Of a stretch of 11,211 nucleotides of DNA, positions 1 through 5,952 are shown in pieces. The stretch is from Pseudomonas sp. GTDB taxonomy: Bacteria; Pseudomonadota; Gammaproteobacteria; Pseudomonadales; Pseudomonadaceae. Within the stretch, counting starts at the first letter, position 1, and each line of letters starts with the position of its first letter. Under the pieces are notes generated by a model, which had not been told where the DNA came from, ran no database searches, and saw only the letters and a program-made list of their open reading frames with translations. The stretch spans positions 1-11,211 of the forward strand of contig JAQZAY010000109.1 in assembly GCA_029239415.1 (NCBI GenBank), in the 5' to 3' direction. Position numbers and translations under genes: made by a program.

Positions 1-46
1 GCAAGCTGTTACGGGGCTTGTCACAACCAGCGGAAAGGATTTCTGC

Positions 47-1255
47 ATGAGCAATGGAATACGCCAGTACGCCTGGCAAGGAACGGACGCCAGCGGCGCG
101 CGGGTCAAGGGTCGCAGCGAGGGTCGTACGCTGGCGCTGGTACGCGCCGGGCTACAGCGCCAGGGGATTCGGGTGGCGCGGCTGGAGGTGGCCCGCGGCG
201 CTTCCTGGCGCTTGCCGATGCGCAGGGAGACCACCGACCCCGCAGGGTTCAGTCGCCAGCTGGCGACCCTGCTCAAGGCCGGCGTGCCGCTGCTGCAGGC
301 CTTCGAGGTGATGCGCCGCAGCGGCTGCAACGCCAGCCTGGGCCGGCTGCTGGCGCACCTGGAGCGCGAGGTGGGCGCCGGGCAGAACCTGGCCGATGCG
401 ATGCAGCGCGAATCCCGCTGGTTCGACACGCTGTACTGCAACCTGGTGCGGGTCGGTGAACAGTCCGGCACGCTGGAGACCCAGCTCGAACAGCTGGCCG
501 GCATGCTCGAGCAGCGCCAGGCCCTGCGCAAGCGGCTGCGCAAGGCCATGCTGTACCCGGCCTTGCTGTTGCTGACGGGGCTGGGGGTGTCGGCGCTGTT
601 GCTGCTGGAGGTGGTGCCGCGCTTCCAGTCGCTGTTCGATGGCTTTGGCAGTGCCCTGCCGGCGTTCACCCAATGGGTCATCGATTTGTCCACGACACTG
701 GGTCGCCACGCCGGGGCGCTGGTTTCCCTCATCGGCGGTGGAGTCCTCGGCGCGCGCCTGTTGTACCAGCGTCATCCTGCGACCCGCTTGTGGCTACTGC
801 AACGGATCATGGGGGTGCCCGTTTTCGGCCCTTTGATCAGCCACGCAGCCCTGGCGCGGTTTGCCCGCAGCCTGGCTACCGCCTATGCGGCCGGGGTACC
901 GCTGCTCGATGCCCTGGGCACCGTGGCGGCGGCCAGTGGCAATCCCCTGCACGAGCAGGCGATCCTGCGTGTGCGCCAGGCCATGGGGAACGGCCAGGCC
1001 CTGAGCCTGGCGATGGCCGGGGAGCGGGTGTTCACCCCGTTGCTGGTGCAGATGTGCGCGATCGGCGAGAGCAGCGGGACCCTCGATGCCATGCTCGAGC
1101 GCGCGGCCAGGCACTACGAGGAGCAGGTGAGTCAGTCGCTGGAGCAGTTGACCAGCCTGCTCGAACCCGCGATTGTGCTGGTCCTTGGCATTGTGGTCGG
1201 CGGCCTGGTGGTCGCCATGTACCTGCCGATCTTCCAGCTGGGTAACCTGATTTGA
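47..1255 (+). CDS. pilC: Type IV pilus assembly inner-membrane platform protein PilC
   Basis: PilC is the polytopic inner-membrane platform of the type IV pilus machine. It connects the cytoplasmic PilB/PilT ATPases to pilin being inserted or removed (family knowledge, T2SSF/GspF). The 402 residues match the usual length of about 400. Two T2SSF repeats are visible. The first starts at about residue 68 with FSRQLATLLKAGVPLLQAF and contains GEQSGTLE at 137-144. The second starts at about 272 with FARSLATAYAAGVPLLDAL and contains GESSGTLD at 340-347. Hydrophobic segments lie at about 169-190, 223-240 and 373-396, the usual three-helix layout. The ATG at 47 is preceded by AAAGGA at 35-40, well spaced. 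The stop TGA (1253-1255) shares one base with the pilD start, so the two genes are probably translationally coupled. pilB and pilA would be expected just upstream, outside the window. Nothing is truncated. Confidence 0.95.
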   Translation: MSNGIRQYAWQGTDASGARVKGRSEGRTLALVRAGLQRQGIRVARLEVARGASWRLPMRRETTDPAGFSRQLATLLKAGVPLLQAFEVMRRSGCNASLGRLLAHLEREVGAGQNLADAMQRESRWFDTLYCNLVRVGEQSGTLETQLEQLAGMLEQRQALRKRLRKAMLYPALLLLTGLGVSALLLLEVVPRFQSLFDGFGSALPAFTQWVIDLSTTLGRHAGALVSLIGGGVLGARLLYQRHPATRLWLLQRIMGVPVFGPLISHAALARFARSLATAYAAGVPLLDALGTVAAASGNPLHEQAILRVRQAMGNGQALSLAMAGERVFTPLLVQMCAIGESSGTLDAMLERAARHYEEQVSQSLEQLTSLLEPAIVLVLGIVVGGLVVAMYLPIFQLGNLI

Positions 1256-2124
1256 TGAACCTGTGGATTCTACTGGCCGACCAGCCGCTGCTGTTTCTGT
1301 CGATGGCGGCGGTGCTTGGCCTGCTCGTGGGCAGCTTTCTCAATGTACTGGTCCACCGCCTGCCCATCATGCTCGAACGCCAGTGGCAGCGCGAAGCCCA
1401 GGAAGCACTGGGCCTGCCGATCCAGACGCACGCGCCGCTCAACCTCTGCCTGCCCGCCTCGCACTGCCCTCATTGCAACCACCGCATTCGCGCCTGGGAA
1501 AACATCCCGGTACTCAGCTACCTGGCGCTGCGCGGGCGCTGCTCGGCGTGCCGGGTGAAGATCAGCGTGCGCTACCCACTGGTGGAGCTGGGGTGCGCGG
1601 GGCTGACACTGCTCGCGGCATGGCATGCCGGGCCCACCCTGCAAGCCCTGGCGCTGATGCTGCTGGGCTGGAGCCTGCTGGCCCTGAGCCTGATCGATAT
1701 CGAGCACCAGTTGCTGCCCGACGCCCTGGTGCTGCCAATGCTCTGGCTGGGGCTGATCGTCAACGCCTTCGAGCTTTTCGTGCCGCTGGACCAGGCCCTG
1801 TGGGGCGCGGTATGCGGCTATCTCAGCCTGTGGACGGTGTTCTGGCTGTTCAAGTTGGTGACCGGCAAGGACGGCATGGGCTACGGCGACTTCAAGCTGA
1901 TGGCGCTGATCGGCGCGTGGGGCGGGTGGCAAGTGTTGCCGCTGACACTGATGCTGGCCTCGGTGGTCGGGGCCCTGGCGGGCCTGTGCCTGTTGCGCTG
2001 GCGCAATGCGTCGATGGGCACGGCGATGCCATTCGGGCCCTATCTGGCGATTGCGGGCTGGATCGCGTTGCTCTGGGGTGGTGAAATAAGCACCTTCTAC
2101 CTGCAACTGATCGGATTTTCATGA
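1255..2124 (+). CDS. pilD: Prepilin leader peptidase / N-methyltransferase PilD
   Basis: PilD is the bifunctional inner-membrane enzyme that cleaves the short leader of type IV prepilins and type II secretion pseudopilins and methylates the new N-terminal Phe. From the ATG at 1255 it has 289 residues. The N-terminal domain carries two zinc-type pairs, C71-x2-C74 and C96-x2-C99. The two aspartates of this aspartic protease family are D148 (in [12 protein letters not shown]) and D212 (in GYGDFK), one less than the P. aeruginosa numbers I remember (149, 213). About eight hydrophobic segments span the protein, including residues 12-33 and 112-146. A TTG at 1252 would add one residue. I prefer the ATG because it overlaps the pilC stop, as at the other junctions here. 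Its stop overlaps the coaE start by 4 bases. Since PilD also serves type II secretion, its role need not be limited to pili. Confidence 0.95.
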   Translation: MNLWILLADQPLLFLSMAAVLGLLVGSFLNVLVHRLPIMLERQWQREAQEALGLPIQTHAPLNLCLPASHCPHCNHRIRAWENIPVLSYLALRGRCSACRVKISVRYPLVELGCAGLTLLAAWHAGPTLQALALMLLGWSLLALSLIDIEHQLLPDALVLPMLWLGLIVNAFELFVPLDQALWGAVCGYLSLWTVFWLFKLVTGKDGMGYGDFKLMALIGAWGGWQVLPLTLMLASVVGALAGLCLLRWRNASMGTAMPFGPYLAIAGWIALLWGGEISTFYLQLIGFS

Positions 2125-2744
2125 GCACTGCGGCATTCACTCCCTGGATACTCGGCCTTACCGGTGGTATCGGCAGCGGCAAGAGCGCGGCGGCGCAGCG
2201 CTTCGTCGAGCTGGGCGTGCACCTGGTCGATGCCGACCAGGCGGCGCGCTGGGTCGTCGAACCGGGGCGCCCTGCCCTGGCCAGCCTGGTCGAACGCTTC
2301 GGCACGGATCTGCTGCTCGAGGACGGCCAGCTCGACCGCGGCGCGCTGCGCCAGCTGATCTTCGCCGACCCGACCCAGCGGCTGTGGGTGGAGCAATTGC
2401 TGCACCCGCTGATCGGCCAGGAAATCTTCAGCTACCTGGCCAAGGCAGAATCACCCTATGCGGTGTTCGTCTCGCCCTTGATGATCGAGTCTGGCCAGTA
2501 CCAGAAGGTCCAGCGGCTCCTGGTGATCGATGCACCCGAAGCGCTCCAGGTGCAACGCACCCTGGCCCGCGACCAGACCAGCCCCGAGCAGGTCCAGGCC
2601 ATCCTCAAGGCCCAGACCAGCCGCGAGGAGCGCCTGCGCCATGCCGATGACGTGGTGGTCAATGACCGCGACCTGGCCGGGCTGCATGAGCAGATCGATC
2701 GCCTGCACCATTTCTACCTGACGCTACAAGGAGGCCAGCCATGA
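2121..2744 (+). CDS. coaE: Dephospho-CoA kinase
   Basis: CoaE catalyses the last step of coenzyme A synthesis, phosphorylating the 3'-hydroxyl of the dephospho-CoA ribose with ATP in the cytoplasm. The 207 residues match the family (206 in E. coli). The P-loop GGIGSGKS lies at 15-22 after the hydrophobic strand WILGLT. The conserved DAD at 37-39 lies in the substrate-binding part. An LHPLI motif (H95, P96) and the strand [16 protein letters not shown] around 133-148 complete the NMP-kinase-like core. The start at 2121 forms an ATGA overlap with the pilD stop and its own stop forms an ATGA overlap with yacG, so expression is probably coupled to the pil genes. The pilD-coaE-yacG order is common in gamma-proteobacteria. 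No missing residue or frameshift is seen. Confidence 0.96.
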   Translation: MSTAAFTPWILGLTGGIGSGKSAAAQRFVELGVHLVDADQAARWVVEPGRPALASLVERFGTDLLLEDGQLDRGALRQLIFADPTQRLWVEQLLHPLIGQEIFSYLAKAESPYAVFVSPLMIESGQYQKVQRLLVIDAPEALQVQRTLARDQTSPEQVQAILKAQTSREERLRHADDVVVNDRDLAGLHEQIDRLHHFYLTLQGGQP

Positions 2745-2941
2745 GCCAGCCCATCACCGTTGACTGCCCTACCTGCGGCGCCCCTGTCGAATGGAGCGAG
2801 GCCAGCGCGTTCCGGCCCTTCTGTTCGGACCGCTGCAAACTGATCGACCTGGGCGCCTGGGCGTCCGAGGAACACAAGATCCCGGTCGCACCGGATGCCG
2901 AGGACGAACTGTTCTCCGGCGAGCTCGACCCCCGCCATTGA
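2741..2941 (+). CDS. yacG: DNA gyrase inhibitor YacG (zinc protein)
   Basis: YacG is a very small zinc-binding protein which, in E. coli, binds GyrB and inhibits DNA gyrase (family knowledge). The 66 residues fit (65 in E. coli). The four zinc ligands are C9-x2-C12 and C28-x3-C32, in [10 protein letters not shown] and [14 protein letters not shown], the second being a family hallmark. The acidic tail (residues 47-63, rich in Asp and Glu) is also typical. A strong ribosome-binding site, AAGGAGG, lies at 2728-2734 inside the end of coaE, 6 bases before the ATG. The gene may therefore be translated well on its own despite the 4-base overlap with coaE. It is the last gene of the pil-coaE block. 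I see no U-tract terminator between it and the next gene. Confidence 0.94.
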   Translation: MSQPITVDCPTCGAPVEWSEASAFRPFCSDRCKLIDLGAWASEEHKIPVAPDAEDELFSGELDPRH

Positions 2942-3021
2942 TCGCCGCCCCGCCTGAACCGCCCATGCCGGCCACGTTGTCTTGATCCTGGCACGGGCGC
3001 GTTTGCGGCTAAGCTGTCTGA

Positions 3022-3651
3022 ATGGACGACTCAGACTACCTGCGCCTGCTTACCATCCAGGCCGAACAGGCCAATGCCTTCCTCTCCAATGCACGCAAAT
3101 GGGAACGCGAGCGTTGGGTGTGCCAGCGCCTGCTGCAAGGCCTGAACATCCCCTATCGCAGCGAGGAATTTGCCGCTGCCGGGCAGGAACCGCCTGACGT
3201 GCTGTTTCGCGATGCCGCCTTCGAGGTGTTCTTCGTGCTGGACGAAGGGCGCCGGCTCAACGACGAATGGCGTGAAGAATTGCAGCGCCGGCGCAGCGCC
3301 TTTTCCCTCAGCCAACTGGTGCGCCGCGAAGCCCGCCCCCGCCGGATCAGCGCCCAGGAGCTGCTGCAGCGGCTGGCGCCGACCTTGCGCAAGAAGGCCC
3401 ATAACTACCGCGAGCGTGGGCTGGACCTGGGCGAGCTGGATATCATCGCCTTCTCCAGCCTCAAGCGCGAAGTGCTGGACCTCAACAGCCACTTCCCGCC
3501 ACCCACCGAATACCTGCGCCAGGGCTGGCGCTCGCTGTCGCTGGTCGGGCCGACCTTCGCGCGGGTGCTGTTCGCCCACCCCGATGCCCCGGACTTCCTG
3601 CGCGGCAACCTGGGTCGCAGTATTGTCTTCGATGTAGGAATCAGCCTCTGA
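3022..3651 (+). CDS. DUF1780 family protein, function unknown
   Basis: This is a soluble 209-residue protein with no signal peptide or membrane segment. I recognise it as the DUF1780 family, found next to yacG in Pseudomonas. From memory, Pfam labels that family a putative endonuclease, but the function is not established. It is rich in Arg and Glu: the N-terminal 40 residues are helical and basic, and residues 76-130 form a long charged helical region. The segment PPDVLFRDAAFEVFFVLDEG (57-76) contains P58-D59 and, eight residues on, E68, which resembles the start of a PD-(D/E)xK nuclease core. However, the position of the catalytic Lys is F70. The C-terminal half has GELDIIAFSSLKREVLDLNS around 137-156. 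The ATG at 3022 has no clear Shine-Dalgarno sequence. A TAAGCT box (3010-3015) lies 6 bases upstream, so the transcript could be leaderless. The gene starts 80 bases after yacG and may belong to a separate unit. Confidence 0.8.
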   Translation: MDDSDYLRLLTIQAEQANAFLSNARKWERERWVCQRLLQGLNIPYRSEEFAAAGQEPPDVLFRDAAFEVFFVLDEGRRLNDEWREELQRRRSAFSLSQLVRREARPRRISAQELLQRLAPTLRKKAHNYRERGLDLGELDIIAFSSLKREVLDLNSHFPPPTEYLRQGWRSLSLVGPTFARVLFAHPDAPDFLRGNLGRSIVFDVGISL

Positions 3652-3671
3652 GCCACTGCCGCGTTGCTCGC

Positions 3672-3696
3672 CGATGGCGTACACTCGGCGCCATCG
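3672..3696. other. 8-bp inverted repeat (hairpin) enclosing a -10-like box
   Basis: The arms CGATGGCG (3672-3679) and CGCCATCG (3689-3696) pair perfectly around a 9-base loop that contains TACACT (3680-3685), which looks like a -10 box. The element lies 20 bases after the DUF1780 gene and 88 bases before the small DUF3094 gene. There is no U-tract on either side, so it is not a standard terminator. It could be a promoter with an operator-like palindrome, or an mRNA-end hairpin. No good -35 box is visible at the correct distance. Confidence 0.35.
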
Positions 3697-3783
3697 ATAC
3701 AAAGCATTCTCATTTGTCGTCAAGCACTTGACGAACCCTGTAGCGTTTCCACAGTCACATGCGTCTAGCTGACGAGGCCCACC

Positions 3784-3957
3784 ATGACCAGCCGCCTGAA
3801 TCCTGATGATCAGCGTCGTGTCGATGAGTACCTGCAAGCCCCCCAGCGTCAAGTCGAGCGCCGGCCTTTCAGGCCCTGGCTGCTCCTCGTGCTGGTGGTG
3901 GCCGTGACCATCGCCCTGGGTCTGTTGAGCCGCCTCCTGAGTCACCTGGTGCTATGA
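3784..3957 (+). CDS. Small single-pass membrane protein, DUF3094 type
   Basis: This is a 57-residue reading frame below the usual ORF-length cut-off. The N-terminal half is soluble and charged (NPDDQRRVDEYL at 6-17, then VERRPFRPW at 24-32). It is followed by one strong hydrophobic helix at about 32-49 and an amphipathic tail SRLLSHLVL. The Arg residues before the helix predict an N-in, C-out topology. The pattern matches what I remember of DUF3094 proteins in Pseudomonas, whose function is unknown. GAGG at 3772-3775 gives a plausible ribosome-binding site 8 bases before the ATG. Third codon positions are GC-rich, as in neighbouring genes, which supports real coding. ndh, a membrane-bound respiratory enzyme, starts 84 bases downstream on the same strand, so an accessory role for it is possible but only inferred. 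Confidence 0.75.
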   Translation: MTSRLNPDDQRRVDEYLQAPQRQVERRPFRPWLLLVLVVAVTIALGLLSRLLSHLVL

Positions 3958-4041
3958 GCTGCCTCGCGCTCGCCCGATCCGTCCGCCCCGTGCGGCCGGC
4001 GACTCAGTGCCCGAATTCCGTAAACCTTATGAGATACCCCC

Positions 4042-5337
4042 ATGACTCATCGCATCGTGATTGTCGGCGGCGGCGCCGGCGGCCTGGAACTGGCGACCCG
4101 CCTGGGCAAGACCCTGGTCAAGCGCGGCAAGGCCGAGGTCACCCTGGTCGACTCCAACCTGACGCACATCTGGAAGCCCTTGTTGCATGAGGTGGCCGCC
4201 GGCTCGCTGAACTCGTCCGAGGACGAGCTCAACTACGTGGCCCAGGCCAAGTGGAACCACTTCCAGTTCCAGCTCGGCCGCATGAGCGGCCTGGACCGCG
4301 AGAACAAGCAGATCCAGCTGGCCGCGACCCTCGATGAAGAGGGCCGCGAGCTGCTGCCTGCGCGCACCCTGGGCTACGACACCCTGGTGATCGCCGTGGG
4401 CAGCAATACCAACGACTTCGGCACCCTGGGCGCGGCGCAGCACTGCCTGTTCCTCGACACGCGCAAGCAGGCCGAGCGCTTCCACCAGCAACTGCTCAAC
4501 CACTACCTGCGCGCCCACGCCGGCGACCAGGCCAGCGAGAAGATCAGCGTCGCCATCGTGGGTGCTGGCGCCACTGGCGTGGAGCTGGCCGCCGAGCTGC
4601 ACCACGCGGCCCACGAACTGGCCGCCTATGGCCTGGACCGCATCCAGCCCAAGGACATGCACATCACCCTGATCGAGGCAGGCCCGCGCGTGCTGCCAGC
4701 GTTGCCTGAGCGGATCAGCGTGCCGGTGCACAAGACTCTCGAGAAGCTGGGCGTGACGGTGATGACCAATGCCGCGGTCAGCGAAGTGAGCGCCGAGGGC
4801 CTGAAGACCGCCAGCGGCGAGGTAATCCAGGCGAGCCTGAAGGTCTGGGCGGCCGGTATTCGTGCCCCGGCCTTCCTCAAGGACATCGACGGCCTGGAGA
4901 CCAATCGCATCAACCAGCTGGTGGTTCGCCCTACCCTGCAGACCACCCTGGACGATGACATCTTCGCCTTTGGCGATTGCGCCGCCTGCCCGCAGCCAGG
5001 TAGCGACCGCAACGTGCCGCCACGCGCCCAGGCCGCGCACCAGCAGGCCTCGATGCTCGCCAAGAGCCTCGCGGCGCGCCTGGAGGGCAAGGCCCTGCCG
5101 AGCTATGAGTACAAGGACTACGGCTCGCTGGTATCGCTGTCGCGCTTCTCGGCGGTGGGCAACCTGATGGGCAACCTGACCGGCAGCGTGATGCTCGAGG
5201 GCTGGTTGGCGCGGATGTTCTATGTGTCGCTCTACCGCATGCACCAGATGGCGCTGTACGGCTTCTTCCGCACCATGATGCTGATGCTGGGGAGCCGGAT
5301 TGGCCGCGGCACCGAGCCTCGCCTGAAACTGCACTGA
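4042..5337 (+). CDS. ndh: Type II NADH:quinone oxidoreductase (NDH-2)
   Basis: NDH-2 is a single-subunit FAD enzyme on the cytoplasmic face of the inner membrane. It passes electrons from NADH to ubiquinone without pumping protons. The 431 residues match the family (434 in E. coli). The FAD-binding Rossmann motif GGGAGG lies at 9-14, with acidic D37 at the end of the second strand. The NADH-binding motif GAGATG lies at 174-179, followed by VELAAEL. The second FAD motif AFGDCAACP has D312. The C-terminal part (about 385-415, LYRMHQMALYGFFRTMMLML) is the amphipathic, membrane-attaching segment of the family. The ATG at 4042 starts directly on the FAD fold. Its Shine-Dalgarno sequence is weak (GAGA at 4030-4033). 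The small DUF3094 gene lies 84 bases upstream. A strong hairpin and a terminator follow. Other FAD-dependent pyridine nucleotide reductases share the fold, but overall length and the C-terminus favour NDH-2. Confidence 0.93.
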   Translation: MTHRIVIVGGGAGGLELATRLGKTLVKRGKAEVTLVDSNLTHIWKPLLHEVAAGSLNSSEDELNYVAQAKWNHFQFQLGRMSGLDRENKQIQLAATLDEEGRELLPARTLGYDTLVIAVGSNTNDFGTLGAAQHCLFLDTRKQAERFHQQLLNHYLRAHAGDQASEKISVAIVGAGATGVELAAELHHAAHELAAYGLDRIQPKDMHITLIEAGPRVLPALPERISVPVHKTLEKLGVTVMTNAAVSEVSAEGLKTASGEVIQASLKVWAAGIRAPAFLKDIDGLETNRINQLVVRPTLQTTLDDDIFAFGDCAACPQPGSDRNVPPRAQAAHQQASMLAKSLAARLEGKALPSYEYKDYGSLVSLSRFSAVGNLMGNLTGSVMLEGWLARMFYVSLYRMHQMALYGFFRTMMLMLGSRIGRGTEPRLKLH

Positions 5338-5344
5338 TCCGCTC

Positions 5345-5372
5345 GCGGCGGTTCGGCTTCCCGGACCGCCGC
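5345..5372 (+). other. 12-bp GC-rich hairpin just after ndh
   Basis: Bases 5345-5356 pair with 5361-5372 over 12 positions (one G-T wobble) around a CTTC tetraloop. The element starts 7 bases after the ndh stop codon. No T-run follows, so it is not a classical intrinsic terminator. It would be expected to protect the 3' end of the ndh mRNA from exonucleases, with termination at the second hairpin about 35 bases on. The role is inferred; the pairing is seen directly. Confidence 0.6.
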
Positions 5373-5398
5373 CAACAGGTACACGCGAAATTCAAAGC

Positions 5399-5434
5399 AA
5401 AAAAAAGGGCATCTCGCGAGAGATGCCCTTTTTT
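5399..5434. terminator. Bidirectional intrinsic terminator between ndh and the tRNA cluster
   Basis: A perfect 9-bp stem (GGGCATCTC 5407-5415, GAGATGCCC 5420-5428) closes a GCGA loop of the stable GNRA type. Eight A residues precede it (5399-5406) and six T residues follow it (5429-5434), so it has a U-tract on both strands. It serves ndh from the left and the tRNA transcription unit from the right; the last tRNA ends at 5441. Confidence 0.92.
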
Positions 5435-5440
5435 ACAATA

Positions 5441-5517
5441 TGGTCGGGGTGAGGGGATTCGAACTCCTGACATCCTGCTCCCAAAGCAGGCGCGCTACCG
5501 GACTGCGCTACACCCCG
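5441..5517 (-). tRNA. tRNA-Pro (TGG), distal copy
   Basis: This is a 77-base tRNA on the minus strand with encoded CCA (complement at 5441-5443) and discriminator A. The acceptor arm is CGGGGTG/CACCCCG. The anticodon stem CCTGC/GCAGG closes the loop TTTGGGA, giving anticodon TGG, which reads Pro CCN codons. The T-loop TTCGAAT and D-arm are normal. The sequence is identical to the copy at 5700-5776. It is the last gene of the cluster and has terminators on both sides. Confidence 0.97.
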
Positions 5518-5520
5518 GTA

Positions 5521-5551
5521 AAAAAAAGGCACCAACAAAGGCGCCTTTTTT
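5521..5551 (-). terminator. Intrinsic terminator inside the tRNA cluster
   Basis: Read on the minus strand, GGCGCC (5545-5540) pairs with GGTGCC (5533-5528) through six pairs, one of them a G-U wobble, around a 6-base loop, followed by seven U residues (5527-5521). Flanking A/U bases extend the stem. On the plus strand the wobble becomes an A-C mismatch, so the element is better adapted to minus-strand transcription, the direction of the tRNA genes. It lies between tRNA-Lys and the distal tRNA-Pro. Confidence 0.8.
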
Positions 5552-5616
5552 CAGTGACTGGGCGCGAATGGCGCTTCAGTCCTTTAAGATTCGAATCCTG
5601 GGTAAGGACTCGAAAA
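5552..5616. other. Spacer with nested inverted repeats and tRNA T-arm-like pieces
   Basis: AGTCCTT (5578-5584) and AAGGACT (5604-5610) form a 7-bp inverted repeat. Inside it lies the 10-bp palindrome GATTCGAATC (5588-5597). On the minus strand this contains TTCGAAT, the T-loop sequence of the neighbouring tRNAs, and GGACTCGAA at 5606-5614 resembles the T-arm of the tRNA-Asn gene. It may be the remnant of a lost tRNA or a processing hairpin. No full cloverleaf or convincing promoter is seen. Confidence 0.3.
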
Positions 5617-5692
5617 TGGTGGGTCGTGTAGGATTCGAACCTACGACCAATTGGTTAAAAGCCAACTGCTCTACCAACTGAGCTAACGACCC
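5617..5692 (-). tRNA. tRNA-Lys (TTT)
   Basis: This is a 76-base tRNA on the minus strand with encoded CCA (complement at 5617-5619) and discriminator A. The acceptor arm is GGGTCGT/ACGACCC. The anticodon stem GTTGG/CCAAT (one G-U pair) closes the loop CTTTTAA, giving anticodon TTT, which reads AAA and AAG. D-arm (TAGCTCAGTTGGTAGAGC) and T-arm are standard. It lies 7 bases downstream of the proximal tRNA-Pro, so the two are surely co-transcribed. Confidence 0.97.
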
Positions 5693-5699
5693 AAAAAAA

Positions 5700-5776
5700 T
5701 GGTCGGGGTGAGGGGATTCGAACTCCTGACATCCTGCTCCCAAAGCAGGCGCGCTACCGGACTGCGCTACACCCCG
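5700..5776 (-). tRNA. tRNA-Pro (TGG), proximal copy
   Basis: This 77-base minus-strand tRNA is identical over its whole length to the gene at 5441-5517: acceptor arm CGGGGTG/CACCCCG, anticodon TGG, encoded CCA (complement at 5700-5702). It lies 3 bases downstream of tRNA-Asn and 7 bases upstream of tRNA-Lys, inside the main transcript. Confidence 0.97.
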
Positions 5777-5779
5777 AGT

Positions 5780-5855
5780 TGGCTCCGCGACCTGGACTCG
5801 AACCAGGGACCCAATGATTAACAGTCATTTGCTCTACCGACTGAGCTATCGCGGA
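5780..5855 (-). tRNA. tRNA-Asn (GTT)
   Basis: This is a 76-base minus-strand tRNA with encoded CCA (complement at 5780-5782) and discriminator G, as usual for Asn. The acceptor arm is TCCGCGA/TCGCGGA. The anticodon loop CTGTTAA gives anticodon GTT, which reads AAC and AAT. It is the first gene of the cluster, preceded by a leader of about 90 bases. Confidence 0.97.
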
Positions 5856-5856
5856 A

Positions 5857-5901
5857 CTGATACTCGTACAACTTTTACTGCAAGCTTCGAGGCTTTATCA
5901 G
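5857..5901 (-). other. Leader hairpin abutting tRNA-Asn
   Basis: CTGATA (5857-5862) pairs with TATCAG (5896-5901) and CTCG (5863-5866) with CGAG (5888-5891), giving a 10-bp stem interrupted by a 4-base bulge. It lies one base from the 5' end of tRNA-Asn. In the primary transcript it would sit directly before the RNase P cleavage site, so a role in processing is possible but unproven. Confidence 0.4.
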
Positions 5902-5952
5902 CTCGACTCTTCGACCTTGTGCATCGCTGCGTTCATGTCTCTGAGGCGCGCT

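Noticed and set aside
1..50. End of an upstream gene: the third frame is open from base 3 to TGA at 48-50, overlapping the pilC ATG as ATGA.
   Set aside because: Only 15 codons are visible, third positions are not GC-rich, and the residues do not resemble the usual PilB C-terminus. The overlap fits the operon's style, but sequence beyond the window is needed.
2989..3008. TGGCAC followed by TTTGCGG before the DUF1780 gene, resembling a sigma-54 promoter.
   Set aside because: The GG and GC are 15 bases apart instead of 12, which sigma-54 does not tolerate.
3699..3717. Fur-box-like sequence with ACAAA-N9-TTTGT symmetry upstream of the DUF3094 gene and ndh.
   Set aside because: Only about 10 of 19 positions agree with the Fur consensus and the centre is not symmetric; no iron-related gene is nearby.
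4027..5334. Long minus-strand open frame (435 codons) opposite ndh.
   Set aside because: It is antisense shadow with biased composition and no recognisable domain; ndh is unambiguous on the plus strand.
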